The notes: a model not told the origin generated them from the letters alone. DNA of 64,000 nt from Gammaproteobacteria bacterium (GCA_018825965.1 JAHKAA010000009.1:54072-118071); one strand, 5' to 3'; positions 35,672 through 43,634 are shown, numbered from the stretch's first letter. Program-made: numbers and translations.

Positions 35672-37054
35672 CTACAACTTTAAGTAAGGAGTTGGATCTT
35701 GCTGCTTGCCGTCGACCAATAATTCAAAATGTAAATGTGGCCCTGTCACCCGGCCTGTGGCCCCAACTTTGCCTATAGGCTGACCTGGTTCTACCGTCTG
35801 GCCTGCTTTGATATAAAAATCATCCAGATGAGCGTACAAGGTTTGATAACCGTGACCATGGTCGATCAACACAGTTTTGCCATATCTGTCATGTAAGCTT
35901 TTGTCGTCGGCAATCAGTACTTTGCCTTTTTGTGCTGCTTTTACTGTCGCACCAGGTTTGGCGCCAAAATCCAGCCCTTGATGTGGACGGTTCTGGCGAA
36001 ACGGATGTTTTACACCATAAAAAGAGGTGATAGGTACTTTGCCTACCGGCAATAGCCATTCTTCAGGTGGCGAGCTGAAGCTAAGCTGAGCGCAGCCCAC
36101 ATTCAGCAGCAAAGCTGTGCTGCATAAAACCGCTGTAGCGCGCCATTTTTGCCAGAAAGACAGCACAGGAGCCGGCTGAAATAACTGCTGCAAACGTTGT
36201 TGGTAAAAACTTTGGCTTGCTTGGTTTTGAATAAAACCCGGCATCAACGCTGGCATTTGTTGTGCCTGACTTTGTTTTAAGCTGCAAAGCAGAGTTTGAC
36301 CATACAACAGCGCTTGTTCGGGCTGCTTTTTAAGTACAGCTTTGTCCACCGCCAACTCCATACTGCGGATAAAGGCCTGCTCAATCAGTCGTAATACAGG
36401 GTTAAACCAACACAAAGCCACCAGAATCCTCAGTAGTAACAGCTGCTGTGGGTCGCGTCGTTGCAAATGAACCAGTTCGTGTTCTATCAATAACTGGCGC
36501 TGCTGTTCAGACATAGTCTCTACATAAGCAGGTAACACCAATACCATATGCTTCCAGCCGCTAATAAAAGGTGAGACAGCAACTTGGGTTTGGCGAATTT
36601 CAAAGCTGTGAGGTAAGAGTTTCAGCTGTGCCTGGCTTAGTAATGACGCTGTATCTACCTGTTCTGCCTGAGCGATCAGTTGCTGTACCTGCTGCCATTG
36701 TTTCACTAAGCGCCATAGCAGTAACAGGCTGACAATACATACAAAACTCAAGCTGATATACCAATAAAGCGCGGTATTCGCAGCTGGTTCCACTAAGCCG
36801 GGGTGTTGCGGTTGAGCAGCGAAAGCCTGCACTGAAGTCACAGTGTCTTGCAGCAGTACAGACGGAATACTCCAGTCTTGATAAAGCTCTGGCATAGGCA
36901 GCAGAGGTAAAAAACTTAAAATAAGCAGGCTCCAATACAAAGCAGGCCAATGCTGTAAAGCGCTGAATTTTTTCAGTAAAGGCTGAGTAGAAAACCAAAG
37001 CAATCCGGACCACAGGCTACAAAGCAGTAGAGAAAACAACAATTGTTCTGCCAT
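35672..37054 (-). CDS. BlaR1/MecR1-type M56 protease fused to an M23 (LytM) peptidase domain
   Basis: 460 residues. About four membrane helices carry an M56 zinc-protease with H192-E193-x-x-H196 (IEHELVHLQRRD) and a third-ligand candidate E233 (SMELAVDKAV). A fourth hydrophobic segment near 306-320 ends LNVGC. After it, outside the membrane, comes an M23 domain with the metal ligands H358 and D362 (HQGLDFG), H409 (YAHLD) and H440-x-H442 (TGPHLHFEL). In BlaR1 the external domain is a penicillin-binding sensor; here it is replaced by a cell-wall endopeptidase fold. It starts one base after the repressor stop, so the two are coupled. Confidence 0.88.
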   Translation of the reverse strand: MAEQLLFSLLLCSLWSGLLWFSTQPLLKKFSALQHWPALYWSLLILSFLPLLPMPELYQDWSIPSVLLQDTVTSVQAFAAQPQHPGLVEPAANTALYWYISLSFVCIVSLLLLWRLVKQWQQVQQLIAQAEQVDTASLLSQAQLKLLPHSFEIRQTQVAVSPFISGWKHMVLVLPAYVETMSEQQRQLLIEHELVHLQRRDPQQLLLLRILVALCWFNPVLRLIEQAFIRSMELAVDKAVLKKQPEQALLYGQTLLCSLKQSQAQQMPALMPGFIQNQASQSFYQQRLQQLFQPAPVLSFWQKWRATAVLCSTALLLNVGCAQLSFSSPPEEWLLPVGKVPITSFYGVKHPFRQNRPHQGLDFGAKPGATVKAAQKGKVLIADDKSLHDRYGKTVLIDHGHGYQTLYAHLDDFYIKAGQTVEPGQPIGKVGATGRVTGPHLHFELLVDGKQQDPTPYLKL

Positions 37055-37055
37055 C

Positions 37056-37454
37056 TTAAGCCCCGCCGTTTTTGCTTGGTGCTGATTGCTGCTGTGCTAA
37101 ATCGGCCAGCAGTTTTTCTAAGTCAGCTATTTCATCCGCATTCACCAGCTTGCTGTTGGCAAACATAGCTACAGGCAAAGGACCATTCAGTTCAAATACC
37201 CTGCGGCCAAAATCTTGTGCAAAAGCCGCCAGCGTAGGCATTTTATCCCGTAGCGCTCTGTAGCTGTTTTTATTGCCCAGAGTTTCACAAGCGACAAAAC
37301 CTTTTTCACCCATCCGCTCCAGAGTTTTACGGGTAGAGGAATAACCCCAGCCCAACACAGACTCCAGCCCGTCATGCAATTCACGAGCAGTAAGAGGTTG
37401 TTTTAACCAGAGTAATTTAAGAATTTCCAGCTCAGGAGCAGTAGGTTGGTGCAT
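37056..37454 (-). CDS. BlaI/MecI family repressor
   Basis: 132 residues. The winged helix PTAPELEILKLLWLKQPLTARELHDGL, GWGYSSTRKTLERMGEKGFV matches BlaI/MecI/CopY repressors, which are cleaved by the partner M56 protease. The start at 37454 places the conserved N-terminus correctly; a TTG at 37478 with AGGGG upstream is possible. Two matching palindromes lie at 37490-37505 and 37524-37539, so it probably represses its own operon. Confidence 0.88.
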   Translation of the reverse strand: MHQPTAPELEILKLLWLKQPLTARELHDGLESVLGWGYSSTRKTLERMGEKGFVACETLGNKNSYRALRDKMPTLAAFAQDFGRRVFELNGPLPVAMFANSKLVNADEIADLEKLLADLAQQQSAPSKNGGA

Positions 37455-37489
37455 AAAAATAAGTGCGTTAATCAACAATGCCCCTAGAG

Positions 37490-37505
37490 TGCGACAGATG
37501 TCACA
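37490..37505. promoter_or_regulatory. Putative BlaI-type operator 1
   Basis: TGCGACAGATGTCACA is an imperfect palindrome of the form TGCGACA-N2-TGTCACA. It lies 36 bases upstream of the repressor ATG, and shares its half-site with the copy at 37524. Confidence 0.6.
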
Positions 37506-37523
37506 TTGAGGTCAAGCAAAATC

Positions 37524-37539
37524 TGCGACATTTGTCGCG
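37524..37539. promoter_or_regulatory. Putative BlaI-type operator 2
   Basis: TGCGACATTTGTCGCG is a near-perfect palindrome of the form TGCGACA-N2-TGTCGC. It is centred 34 bases from operator 1, roughly three helical turns, so two dimers could bind on one face. Confidence 0.65.
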
Positions 37540-37544
37540 GAGGT

Positions 37545-37567
37545 GGGGCGACTTTTATGGTCGCCCG
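37545..37567. repeat. REP-like palindrome
   Basis: GGGCGACTTTTATGGTCGCCC, another member of the family at 1838-1860. The rest of the gap to 37932 is A/T-rich compared with its surroundings and shows no convincing gene. Confidence 0.55.
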
Positions 37568-37932
37568 AGGGTAGCTGTTATTTAATTGATTCTAAAATGT
37601 GCAATATGAGAGTTATTAAGTTTTGATCTTTTACGAGAATTGCATAGAGCAATATAGAAGAAAATGACAGATTGATACGGACTTGGATTTTCATGAATAT
37701 GCCTTTTGTTGTTGAAAGTCATATTCTCTCCGATATTCCCTTTCTTAGGTTTTATTAGAGGGTATGATTTGTTCATCCTTAATAAAAAATTGAGTAGTAA
37801 AAGTGAAAAAATCGGCAATCCTTTAACTGGGTTGCATTGCTTTTGGAAACAGCCGTTGCTATGTTGGTTCTGACATAACAAAAAGCTAATACACCAGCAG
37901 TTCGGGTGTGTTGATAACGCAAGGATATCGAG

Positions 37933-39015
37933 ATGGATTTTGTCGAACGTTTACAGGTTTTATCCAGAAAAATAGGCCAAATTTCCGCAAACCTGATTAC
38001 GGAAGAAGCCACTAAAACAGCGCTGGTCTTGCCCTTTCTCAATTCAGTTCTTGGCTACGATGTATTTGATCCCACAGAAGTTGTGCCTGAGTTCACCGCC
38101 GATACAGGTATTAAAAAAGGTGAAAAAGTTGACTATGCCCTGATGAAAGATGGCGAAGTTCAGATACTGATTGAATGCAAAAAGTATGGCGAGAATATTA
38201 ATTCCAGGCACTCAGGCCAATTATTCCGCTATTTCTCAGTGACTAAAGCCAGAGTTGCCATTCTAACTAACGGTTCTGTTTATCAGTTTTACACCGATCT
38301 GGATGCGCCTAATAAAATGGATGAAAAACCATTTTTGACGCTTGATCTGGAAGATATCGACGAGCATATAGTGCCTGAAGTAAAGAAGCTGACGAAGTCA
38401 TCTTTTGATGTAGAGTCGATCGTCGGAGCAGCAGGTGAGCTCAAATACCTCAATCAGATCAAAAAGTTATTAGCCGAGCAGTTTTTAGCTCCAGAAGAAG
38501 AATTTGTGAAGTTTTTTGCGTCTCGCGTGTATGACGGTGTTTTGACTCCGAAAGTTAAAGCTCAGTTTATGGAAATCACCCCCAAAGCCATAAAACAGTT
38601 TTTGAATGACAGTATCAACGCCAGGCTGAAGTCGGCAATTGGTGGTGAAGTGAAAGCCCCTCTTGCAGAAGAAAAACCTGACGTCGCTGTAGCATCTGAA
38701 GCTCAGTTGGATAATGAAAAATCAAAAGTAGTGACCACAGCCGAAGAGCTGGAAGGCTACAATATTATCAAAGCCATCCTTCGGCAAAAGGTCGCGGTCA
38801 GTCGTATCGTTGCCCGTGATACTCAGAGTTATTTTGGCATTTTATTAGACGACAACAATCGTAAGCCAATAGCCCGCCTGCACTTTAATGCCAAACAAAA
38901 ATATCTTGGCTTATTCGACGCAGATAAAAACGAAACCCGGCATCCGATAACGTCTGTGGATGATATTTTTGGGTTTAGTGAGCAGCTTTTAGCAGGGCTG
39001 AGCTTCTACATCTAG
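37933..39015 (+). CDS. Orphan HSDR_N-type PD-(D/E)XK nuclease-like protein
   Basis: 360 residues. The first ~130 resemble the N-terminal nuclease domain of type I restriction R subunits, with the PD-(D/E)XK residues D67 (KVDYALMKDG) and E81-C-K83 (LIECKK). No helicase motor follows; the rest is a helical and then mixed domain. Such solitary proteins are usually annotated as restriction endonuclease or methylase of unknown function. It starts after an A/T-rich gap and is followed by a HigA-like gene after 55 bases. A good AAGGATATCG site precedes the ATG. Confidence 0.8.
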   Translation: MDFVERLQVLSRKIGQISANLITEEATKTALVLPFLNSVLGYDVFDPTEVVPEFTADTGIKKGEKVDYALMKDGEVQILIECKKYGENINSRHSGQLFRYFSVTKARVAILTNGSVYQFYTDLDAPNKMDEKPFLTLDLEDIDEHIVPEVKKLTKSSFDVESIVGAAGELKYLNQIKKLLAEQFLAPEEEFVKFFASRVYDGVLTPKVKAQFMEITPKAIKQFLNDSINARLKSAIGGEVKAPLAEEKPDVAVASEAQLDNEKSKVVTTAEELEGYNIIKAILRQKVAVSRIVARDTQSYFGILLDDNNRKPIARLHFNAKQKYLGLFDADKNETRHPITSVDDIFGFSEQLLAGLSFYI

Positions 39016-39070
39016 TTGTAAGAACTATTGTCCGGGACGCTGAAATTGTTAACTACGAGGATTATCACTA

Positions 39071-39367
39071 ATGAGTATGCATAACCCGGCTCACCCTGGT
39101 GAGATTCTGAAAGAGCTGATTATTGAGCCTTTGGCTTTAACTGTGACTGATGTTTCGGCGCATTTAAATATCAGCCGTAAAACCTTATCCAAAGTACTGA
39201 ATGCCAGAGGTGCTATTACACCGGAAATGGCGCTTCGTCTGGAGTTAGCATTTAGCAAACCTTCGGCTGAGCATTGGCTTCGATTACAGAATGCCTACGA
39301 TCTGTGGCTGCTGCGTGAGCAACAATCGGAGTTACAGGTGCAGCCTTATCAATTGGAGTTTGCTTGA
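39071..39367 (+). CDS. HigA-family antitoxin without a visible HigB
   Basis: 98 residues. HigA-type helix-turn-helix: NPAHPGEILKELIIEPL, VTDVSAHLNISRKTLSKVLN, GAITPEMALRLELAF. In HigBA operons the toxin gene lies directly upstream, but here the upstream neighbour is the HSDR_N protein and the 55-base gap has no room for a toxin. It is either orphaned or acts as a regulator of the adjoining genes. Downstream is a second, truncated antitoxin-like ORF. Confidence 0.9.
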   Translation: MSMHNPAHPGEILKELIIEPLALTVTDVSAHLNISRKTLSKVLNARGAITPEMALRLELAFSKPSAEHWLRLQNAYDLWLLREQQSELQVQPYQLEFA

Positions 39368-39388
39368 AAAAGCCGATGGAGTGCAAAA

Positions 39389-39562
39389 ATGACCAATGCT
39401 CATGACAGTATCGCTCAAGGTTTAAAAGAGGCCATCGAATTAATCTACGGTGAAAAAGCGGCAGTGCAAATACATAAACCAGAAACCGCAACGGATTTAA
39501 TTATTCAGGAAGTTGACGTTGCAGAATCGCAGGATAACCAAAAAGATCAACCCTGCGTATAA
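39389..39562 (+). CDS. Small 57-residue protein, resembles the N-terminus of an XRE antitoxin
   Basis: The frame starts MTNAHDSIAQGLKEAIELIYG, like the leader of HTH antitoxins of the MqsA/HigA2 kind that begin with DSIxxGLxEAI before the DNA-binding domain. It then ends without the helix-turn-helix, so it may be a truncated remnant or a stand-alone peptide. GGAG lies eight bases before the ATG and it follows HigA by 21 bases, so it is likely translated. Its 3' end overlaps the convergent Fic gene by 16 bases. Confidence 0.55.
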   Translation: MTNAHDSIAQGLKEAIELIYGEKAAVQIHKPETATDLIIQEVDVAESQDNQKDQPCV

Positions 39563-40656
39563 GCTTCCACCATATTATGTTCTGTAGTCATTAACCGAAC
39601 TAACTTTGGATGCACAAACAGCTTTTCTTTGCCGAAGCTGACTTCATTTAAAACACCTATATCACATAGCTGCTTCAGGTACACTGATGCAGTTTGGCGT
39701 TTGGCTACATCACGTTCCACCAGCGAACCAATGCGGCAATAAGGTTGTTCAAAAATCAGTTGGATCAATTCGTAGCTGTAGATTTTTGGCAGTTGCTGTT
39801 GTACATAACTAGTGGTGTCTTCCATTAATTGGCGTACTGCGGCAATTTTTGCTGTAGTCCAGCGCGATGTTTCTTCCACAGCTTTGAGCATAAATATGAT
39901 CCATGGCTGCCAGCTTTGCTCGCGGGTAACGTCCAATAGCAGGCGGTAATAGTCTTGTTTGTTTTGTACTATGTAGCGGCTTAAATACAGTATGGGCAGG
40001 CTAAGTAATTGCTGTTCTATTAAATACAGAATGTTCAGAATACGACCAGTCCGGCCATTGCCATCAATAAAAGGGTGAATGGCTTCAAATTGATAGTGTG
40101 CCATTGCCATCTTAATCAGTGGGTCCAGCCCATCGTCGTTGTGTAAAAACTGTTCCCAGTTACTTAATAAATCGCGGATCACAGTTTCACCTACAGGAGG
40201 TGTATAAATAGTCTCTCCTGTTGCCTGATTCGTCAGGCTGGTGCCAGGCACTTTACGAATATCCATTTGCACTTCTTTGATTGTGCTGCAAATATCAAGA
40301 GCGGTATTGGTGCATAACGGTCGTTTAGCTAACGCTTTAAAGCCAGAAAATAGTGCAGTGCGGTAGCGCAAAGCTTCTTTGGTTGCCGGGTCAGCCATAC
40401 TGTCTTCCTGTGCAAACTGAAACAGTTTGTCTGTGGTTGTGACAATATTTTCTATTTCAGAACTACCCTGAGCTTCCAGAAGTGGCAACAAGTTGATCAG
40501 TAAGCCCTGATTAGGTAGTAACTCTCCCGCTTGTTTCAGTTCAGCCAAAGCAGCTCTGGCCGGAATACAAGCTCTTAATACCGCTAGCGTTTCTATTTCA
40601 GAAGCTGGTGGTAATAAAGGAAGTTGGTTGTAAGGCTGATTGGCTTGCCAATTCAT
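39547..40656 (-). CDS. Fic family AMP-transferase, class II (SoFic-like)
   Basis: 369 residues. The catalytic motif HPFIDGNGRTGR is complete at 194-205. The auto-inhibitory motif (S/T)xxxE(G/N) is N-terminal, SSEIEN at 65-70, making it a class II Fic. A C-terminal winged helix (YCRIGSLVERDVAKRQTASVYLKQL) could bind DNA. It should transfer AMP to a target protein or itself when the inhibitory glutamate is displaced. The start at MNWQANQPYNQLP fits the Shewanella homologue; upstream starts at 40671 and 40692 are less likely. A repeated palindrome region lies upstream. Confidence 0.92.
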   Translation of the reverse strand: MNWQANQPYNQLPLLPPASEIETLAVLRACIPARAALAELKQAGELLPNQGLLINLLPLLEAQGSSEIENIVTTTDKLFQFAQEDSMADPATKEALRYRTALFSGFKALAKRPLCTNTALDICSTIKEVQMDIRKVPGTSLTNQATGETIYTPPVGETVIRDLLSNWEQFLHNDDGLDPLIKMAMAHYQFEAIHPFIDGNGRTGRILNILYLIEQQLLSLPILYLSRYIVQNKQDYYRLLLDVTREQSWQPWIIFMLKAVEETSRWTTAKIAAVRQLMEDTTSYVQQQLPKIYSYELIQLIFEQPYCRIGSLVERDVAKRQTASVYLKQLCDIGVLNEVSFGKEKLFVHPKLVRLMTTEHNMVEAYTQG

Positions 40657-40690
40657 AGGTAAAGGGTCCATTAGTATTGTGCAGATAAAC

Positions 40691-40823
40691 ACATGTTTAA
40701 AAAAACGCTTTTTTTCGACACGTTATTAAGATATGTCGATACCATCGACATATCAAGAAAACATGTTTAAAAAAACGCTTTTTTTCGACAGGTTCTTGCG
40801 TCATGTCGATGCCATCAACATCA
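40691..40823. promoter_or_regulatory. Tandem 70-bp repeat with palindromes upstream of fic
   Basis: A 30-base block starting ACATGTTTAAAAAAACG occurs at 40691-40720 and again at 40761-40790, exactly 70 bases apart. Each is followed by a palindrome: ATATGTCGAT-ACC-ATCGACATAT at 40731-40753 (perfect ten-base arms) and ATGTCGAT-GCC-ATCAACAT at 40803-40821 (one mismatch). The arrangement suggests a duplicated promoter/operator unit, perhaps bound by the Fic protein's own winged helix. It lies between fic and the divergent DUF1993 gene. Confidence 0.65.
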
Positions 40824-40924
40824 GTGGGCTGTATTCAACCCATTTTGGCGTTATGCTGATGGTGCTGAGCGGGTTATCTCTGTAACTAACTCAAAGATTT
40901 TTAGCATTGAGCAAGGATACCTCT

Positions 40925-41422
40925 ATGTTACCCAACGAGCTTTTTATTCATCCTTTGCGCCAGTTCGCCTTGTTGCTGCAGAAAATTCAGCAACATGATG
41001 CCGATTTGCTGAATGCAGCTTTAACGGCTGAGCAGTTTCCGTTGTGGCAGCAGGCGCAGACAGTTATTGGTTTTTCATTGCGTGCTTGTTGTGCTTTATG
41101 TGAAAAAGAACTGCCAAATTTTACTAAACCTGGGCCTGTGTGGCTGGATCTACAGCAACAAATTCAGCTGAGTCTGGATTATTTAACTTTGCTTACAGCA
41201 AAAGACTTTGCTGGTTGGCAGCAAAAACCTATAGCAACTACAGCGGGTTTTGCAGAGCTGGAGCTGGCGGGTGAGCAGTTTGTTTATTTGTATGCCTTAC
41301 CGAATTTTTACTTTCATTACAGCATGGTATACGCCATAGCACGGGCTCAGCAGGTGCCTTTAAGTAAAGCTGATTTTGATGGCTGGCATCAGTATCCGGC
41401 TGGTTTTTCTTTTCTGCGTTAG
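40925..41422 (+). CDS. DUF1993 family protein
   Basis: 165 residues, all helical, with no signal or membrane segment. It resembles the DUF1993 / DinB-like four-helix proteins (IHPLRQFALLLQKI, PNFYFHYSMVYAIAR, PLSKADFDGW). Function unknown; relatives may bind metal with histidines on the bundle. The ATG at 40925 has AAGGA upstream; a TTG at 40907 is in frame. Confidence 0.8.
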   Translation: MLPNELFIHPLRQFALLLQKIQQHDADLLNAALTAEQFPLWQQAQTVIGFSLRACCALCEKELPNFTKPGPVWLDLQQQIQLSLDYLTLLTAKDFAGWQQKPIATTAGFAELELAGEQFVYLYALPNFYFHYSMVYAIARAQQVPLSKADFDGWHQYPAGFSFLR

Positions 41423-41430
41423 AAGACTAA

Positions 41431-41456
41431 GAAAAAGGGCAAAGTAAATTTGCCCT
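41431..41456 (-). terminator. Terminator of the arabinofuranosidase gene
   Basis: On the minus strand GGGCAAATTTACTTTGCCC is followed by TTTTTC, 24 bases beyond the stop. The hairpin can also serve the convergent DUF1993 gene. Confidence 0.7.
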
Positions 41457-41480
41457 GTTCAGGTTTGAAAGGTTGCTCGC

Positions 41481-43022
41481 TTATTGCACTTTTACAACCA
41501 GTATTGATTTCGCAGGCAACTCCAGGCTCAACCTGCCGTTTTTACCTTTGGCACTAAAAGCTTTTGGCTTGATGGCCTCTGGTTTGGCGAAGGTATTGTG
41601 CGCGTCCATTGTTTCAGCTGTCAGTAACTGGCCTGATACAGTGTTGATACTAATGCCTGCCAGGTTAATCTCTGCTGTTTCTGCTTTGTTTGGATTGGCA
41701 TTTACCAGCGCGAGATATACATGGCCGTCTTTGGCTTTTGCTGCTGTGGCACTGACTGCTGGTATTGAAACCTCACCCAGTTTGTAATGCGGTACATTGC
41801 TCAGCTTCAGCGGTAAGGCGGTGGCATCCTGAAAAGGCACATACATTTTAAAGGCATGATAAGTAGGAGTCAGGAGCATTTTTTCTTTATCTGTCAGTAT
41901 CATGGCCTGCAATACATTCACCATCTGAGCAATATTGGTCATATGCACCCGGTCGGCATGCTTATGAAAAATATTGAAATTCAGCGCCGCCACTATGGCG
42001 TCTCTTAAGCTGTTTTGCTGGTACAAAAAGCCCGGGTTGTCGCCTTTTTCAACGTCATACCAGGTGCCCCATTCATCGACATAAAAGCCTACTTTTTTCT
42101 CTGGATCCTGTTTATCCATCACCTTTTTGTTATTGGTAATAAAACCATCCATTGCCAAAGTACGATGCATGGTGCTGATCCAGTCGCTCTCCGGGAATTG
42201 CAGCGCTGCGCCTTTCACGTCCCATTTGCCTGTTGGCAAGGTGTAATAGTGAAAACTAACCGCATCCATTTTTTGTTTTACATTGGCTGTCAGATATTCA
42301 GCCCATGAGGTGTCTTCGCTGTGGCCGCCGCTGGCGATCCATTTGGGCGTATTGTTCGCCGGAGTTTTCAGGAAGGTGGTGTAATGTTTATACAAGTTGG
42401 TGTAGTACTCTGGCGTCATGTTGCCACCACAGCCCCAGGCTTCGTTACCCACAGCAAAATAATGCACTTTAAACGGCTTATCGCGGCCATTTTTACGGCG
42501 TAATTCAGCCAGGCTGGATTTTCCTTCGGCTGTCATATATTCCAGCCATTCAGCCATTTCCTGTGGCGTGCCTGTGCCGAGGTTGCCGTTGACATAAGCT
42601 TCAGCGCCGAGCATTTCCACCAGCTCAAAAAACTCATGGGTACCTACAGCGTTGTCTTCTTCCACACCACCCCAGTTGGTGTTTACTTTGACTGGTCTTT
42701 GTTGATGTGGGCCTATGCCATCACGCCAATGGTATTCGTCGGCAAAGCAGCCGCCAGGCCAGCGGACCAGAGGAACCTGTAAGTCTTTTAGCGCGGCTAA
42801 CACATCGTTACGCCAGCCTTTGGTGTTGGCAATTTTTGAATCCGGGCCAACCCAAATCCCTTCATAAATGCCGCGGCCTAAATGTTCGGCAAACTGACCG
42901 TAGATATTTTTATTGATCACAGCGCCTTGAGTGCTGCTATCGAGCTGAATTTGTGTGGCGGCCAGCGCTGTAGCGCTCAGGCCAAAACCAAGGGCCAGCA
43001 ATAGTGGTTTTATAACTCGCAT
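41481..43022 (-). CDS. Exported alpha-L-arabinofuranosidase (GH51)
   Basis: 513 residues with signal peptide ending ALA. The GH51 acid/base glutamate sits in YFAVGNEAWGCGG and the nucleophile in FYVDEWGTW. The N-terminal GGCFADEYHWRDGIGP and C-terminal beta-sandwich are in place. It should remove arabinofuranosyl groups from plant polysaccharide outside the cytoplasm; most GH51 enzymes in other bacteria are cytosolic, so export is notable. No other carbohydrate-use gene adjoins it. A leading region of 350 bases upstream holds a gene remnant. Confidence 0.93.
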   Translation of the reverse strand: MRVIKPLLLALGFGLSATALAATQIQLDSSTQGAVINKNIYGQFAEHLGRGIYEGIWVGPDSKIANTKGWRNDVLAALKDLQVPLVRWPGGCFADEYHWRDGIGPHQQRPVKVNTNWGGVEEDNAVGTHEFFELVEMLGAEAYVNGNLGTGTPQEMAEWLEYMTAEGKSSLAELRRKNGRDKPFKVHYFAVGNEAWGCGGNMTPEYYTNLYKHYTTFLKTPANNTPKWIASGGHSEDTSWAEYLTANVKQKMDAVSFHYYTLPTGKWDVKGAALQFPESDWISTMHRTLAMDGFITNNKKVMDKQDPEKKVGFYVDEWGTWYDVEKGDNPGFLYQQNSLRDAIVAALNFNIFHKHADRVHMTNIAQMVNVLQAMILTDKEKMLLTPTYHAFKMYVPFQDATALPLKLSNVPHYKLGEVSIPAVSATAAKAKDGHVYLALVNANPNKAETAEINLAGISINTVSGQLLTAETMDAHNTFAKPEAIKPKAFSAKGKNGRLSLELPAKSILVVKVQ

Positions 43023-43174
43023 TAAGTTCTCCCATGAATAGGTATGGAGTTTGATTGGTGCAGTAGGTTGAATGCTGTGCAGTTTTTATACATCCTATTG
43101 TAGGACAAAACAACGTTTCACAGACTTGAAAGGAAAAAGATCAATAGGTGTTGAGAAAAAACATAAAGCGGCTG

Positions 43175-43291
43175 TTACCAGTTAGCGCTTTCAGTCCATA
43201 ACAAACTGACGCCAATGAACAGCAATAACAAAGCGCTGATCCGGTTCAGCCAGCGGCCATGCTGCCTGATCCGGCTGATAAGACTGTTTCC
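43175..43291 (-). pseudogene. Remnant of a LysE/RhtB-family exporter (C-terminal 38 residues)
   Basis: Reading leftward from 43291 gives ISRIRQHGRWLNRISALLLL then FIGVSLLWTESANW and a stop at 43175. This matches the last membrane helix of LysE-type amino-acid exporters. A stop codon sits directly before it and no upstream exporter sequence is found, so only the tail remains. Further left of it to 43023 and right to 43385 nothing but a GGGCGACC/GGGCCCGCCC-like palindrome (43350-43378) is seen. Confidence 0.5.
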
Positions 43292-43385
43292 TTAAGTATT
43301 TTACTACGGAAGGTTTTTGTTTTAGTCCGGAGATGGGAAACTGCAGAAAAGGAAGCGGGCGACCAGGGCCCGCCCGTCTGAGGTA

Positions 43386-43634
43386 TTAAACCGATGCTTC
43401 AGCTGCTTTGATCATCCTATATAAATCATCTTTTAAGTGCAGGCGCTGTACTTTTTGCTGCTCCAGATAATCGTCGCTGCATATCTCTGAACCTTGCTCA
43501 ATACGATGTATTTCGTGGTCAATTTCATGGTAGCGGCTAAACAACAGGGCAAAGTGGTTATTGTGTTGTTTTAAATGATGAATTTGTTCTTTGTATTCCG
43601 GAAATTCAGAATGTAAATCGTGTTTATCTGGCAT
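43386..43634 (-). CDS. YdcH/DUF465 family small protein
   Basis: 82 residues, charged and all helical, likely coiled coil: HDLHSEFPEYKEQIHHLKQ, FSRYHEIDHEIHRIE, LKDDLYRMI. This matches DUF465 (YdcH). Function unknown. It stands alone before a MITE copy. Confidence 0.9.
   Translation of the reverse strand: MPDKHDLHSEFPEYKEQIHHLKQHNNHFALLFSRYHEIDHEIHRIEQGSEICSDDYLEQQKVQRLHLKDDLYRMIKAAEASV

Noticed and set aside
35672..37054. Lipobox-like LNVGC in the BlaR1/M23 protein as a separate lipoprotein gene start
   Set aside because: It lies inside one continuous frame, directly after a membrane helix, and there is no start codon with a ribosome binding site to make a separate M23 gene.
37582..37881. 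99-residue minus-strand frame in the A/T-rich gap before the HSDR_N gene
   Set aside because: No ribosome binding site, odd composition and no recognisable motif; more likely chance in A/T-rich DNA.
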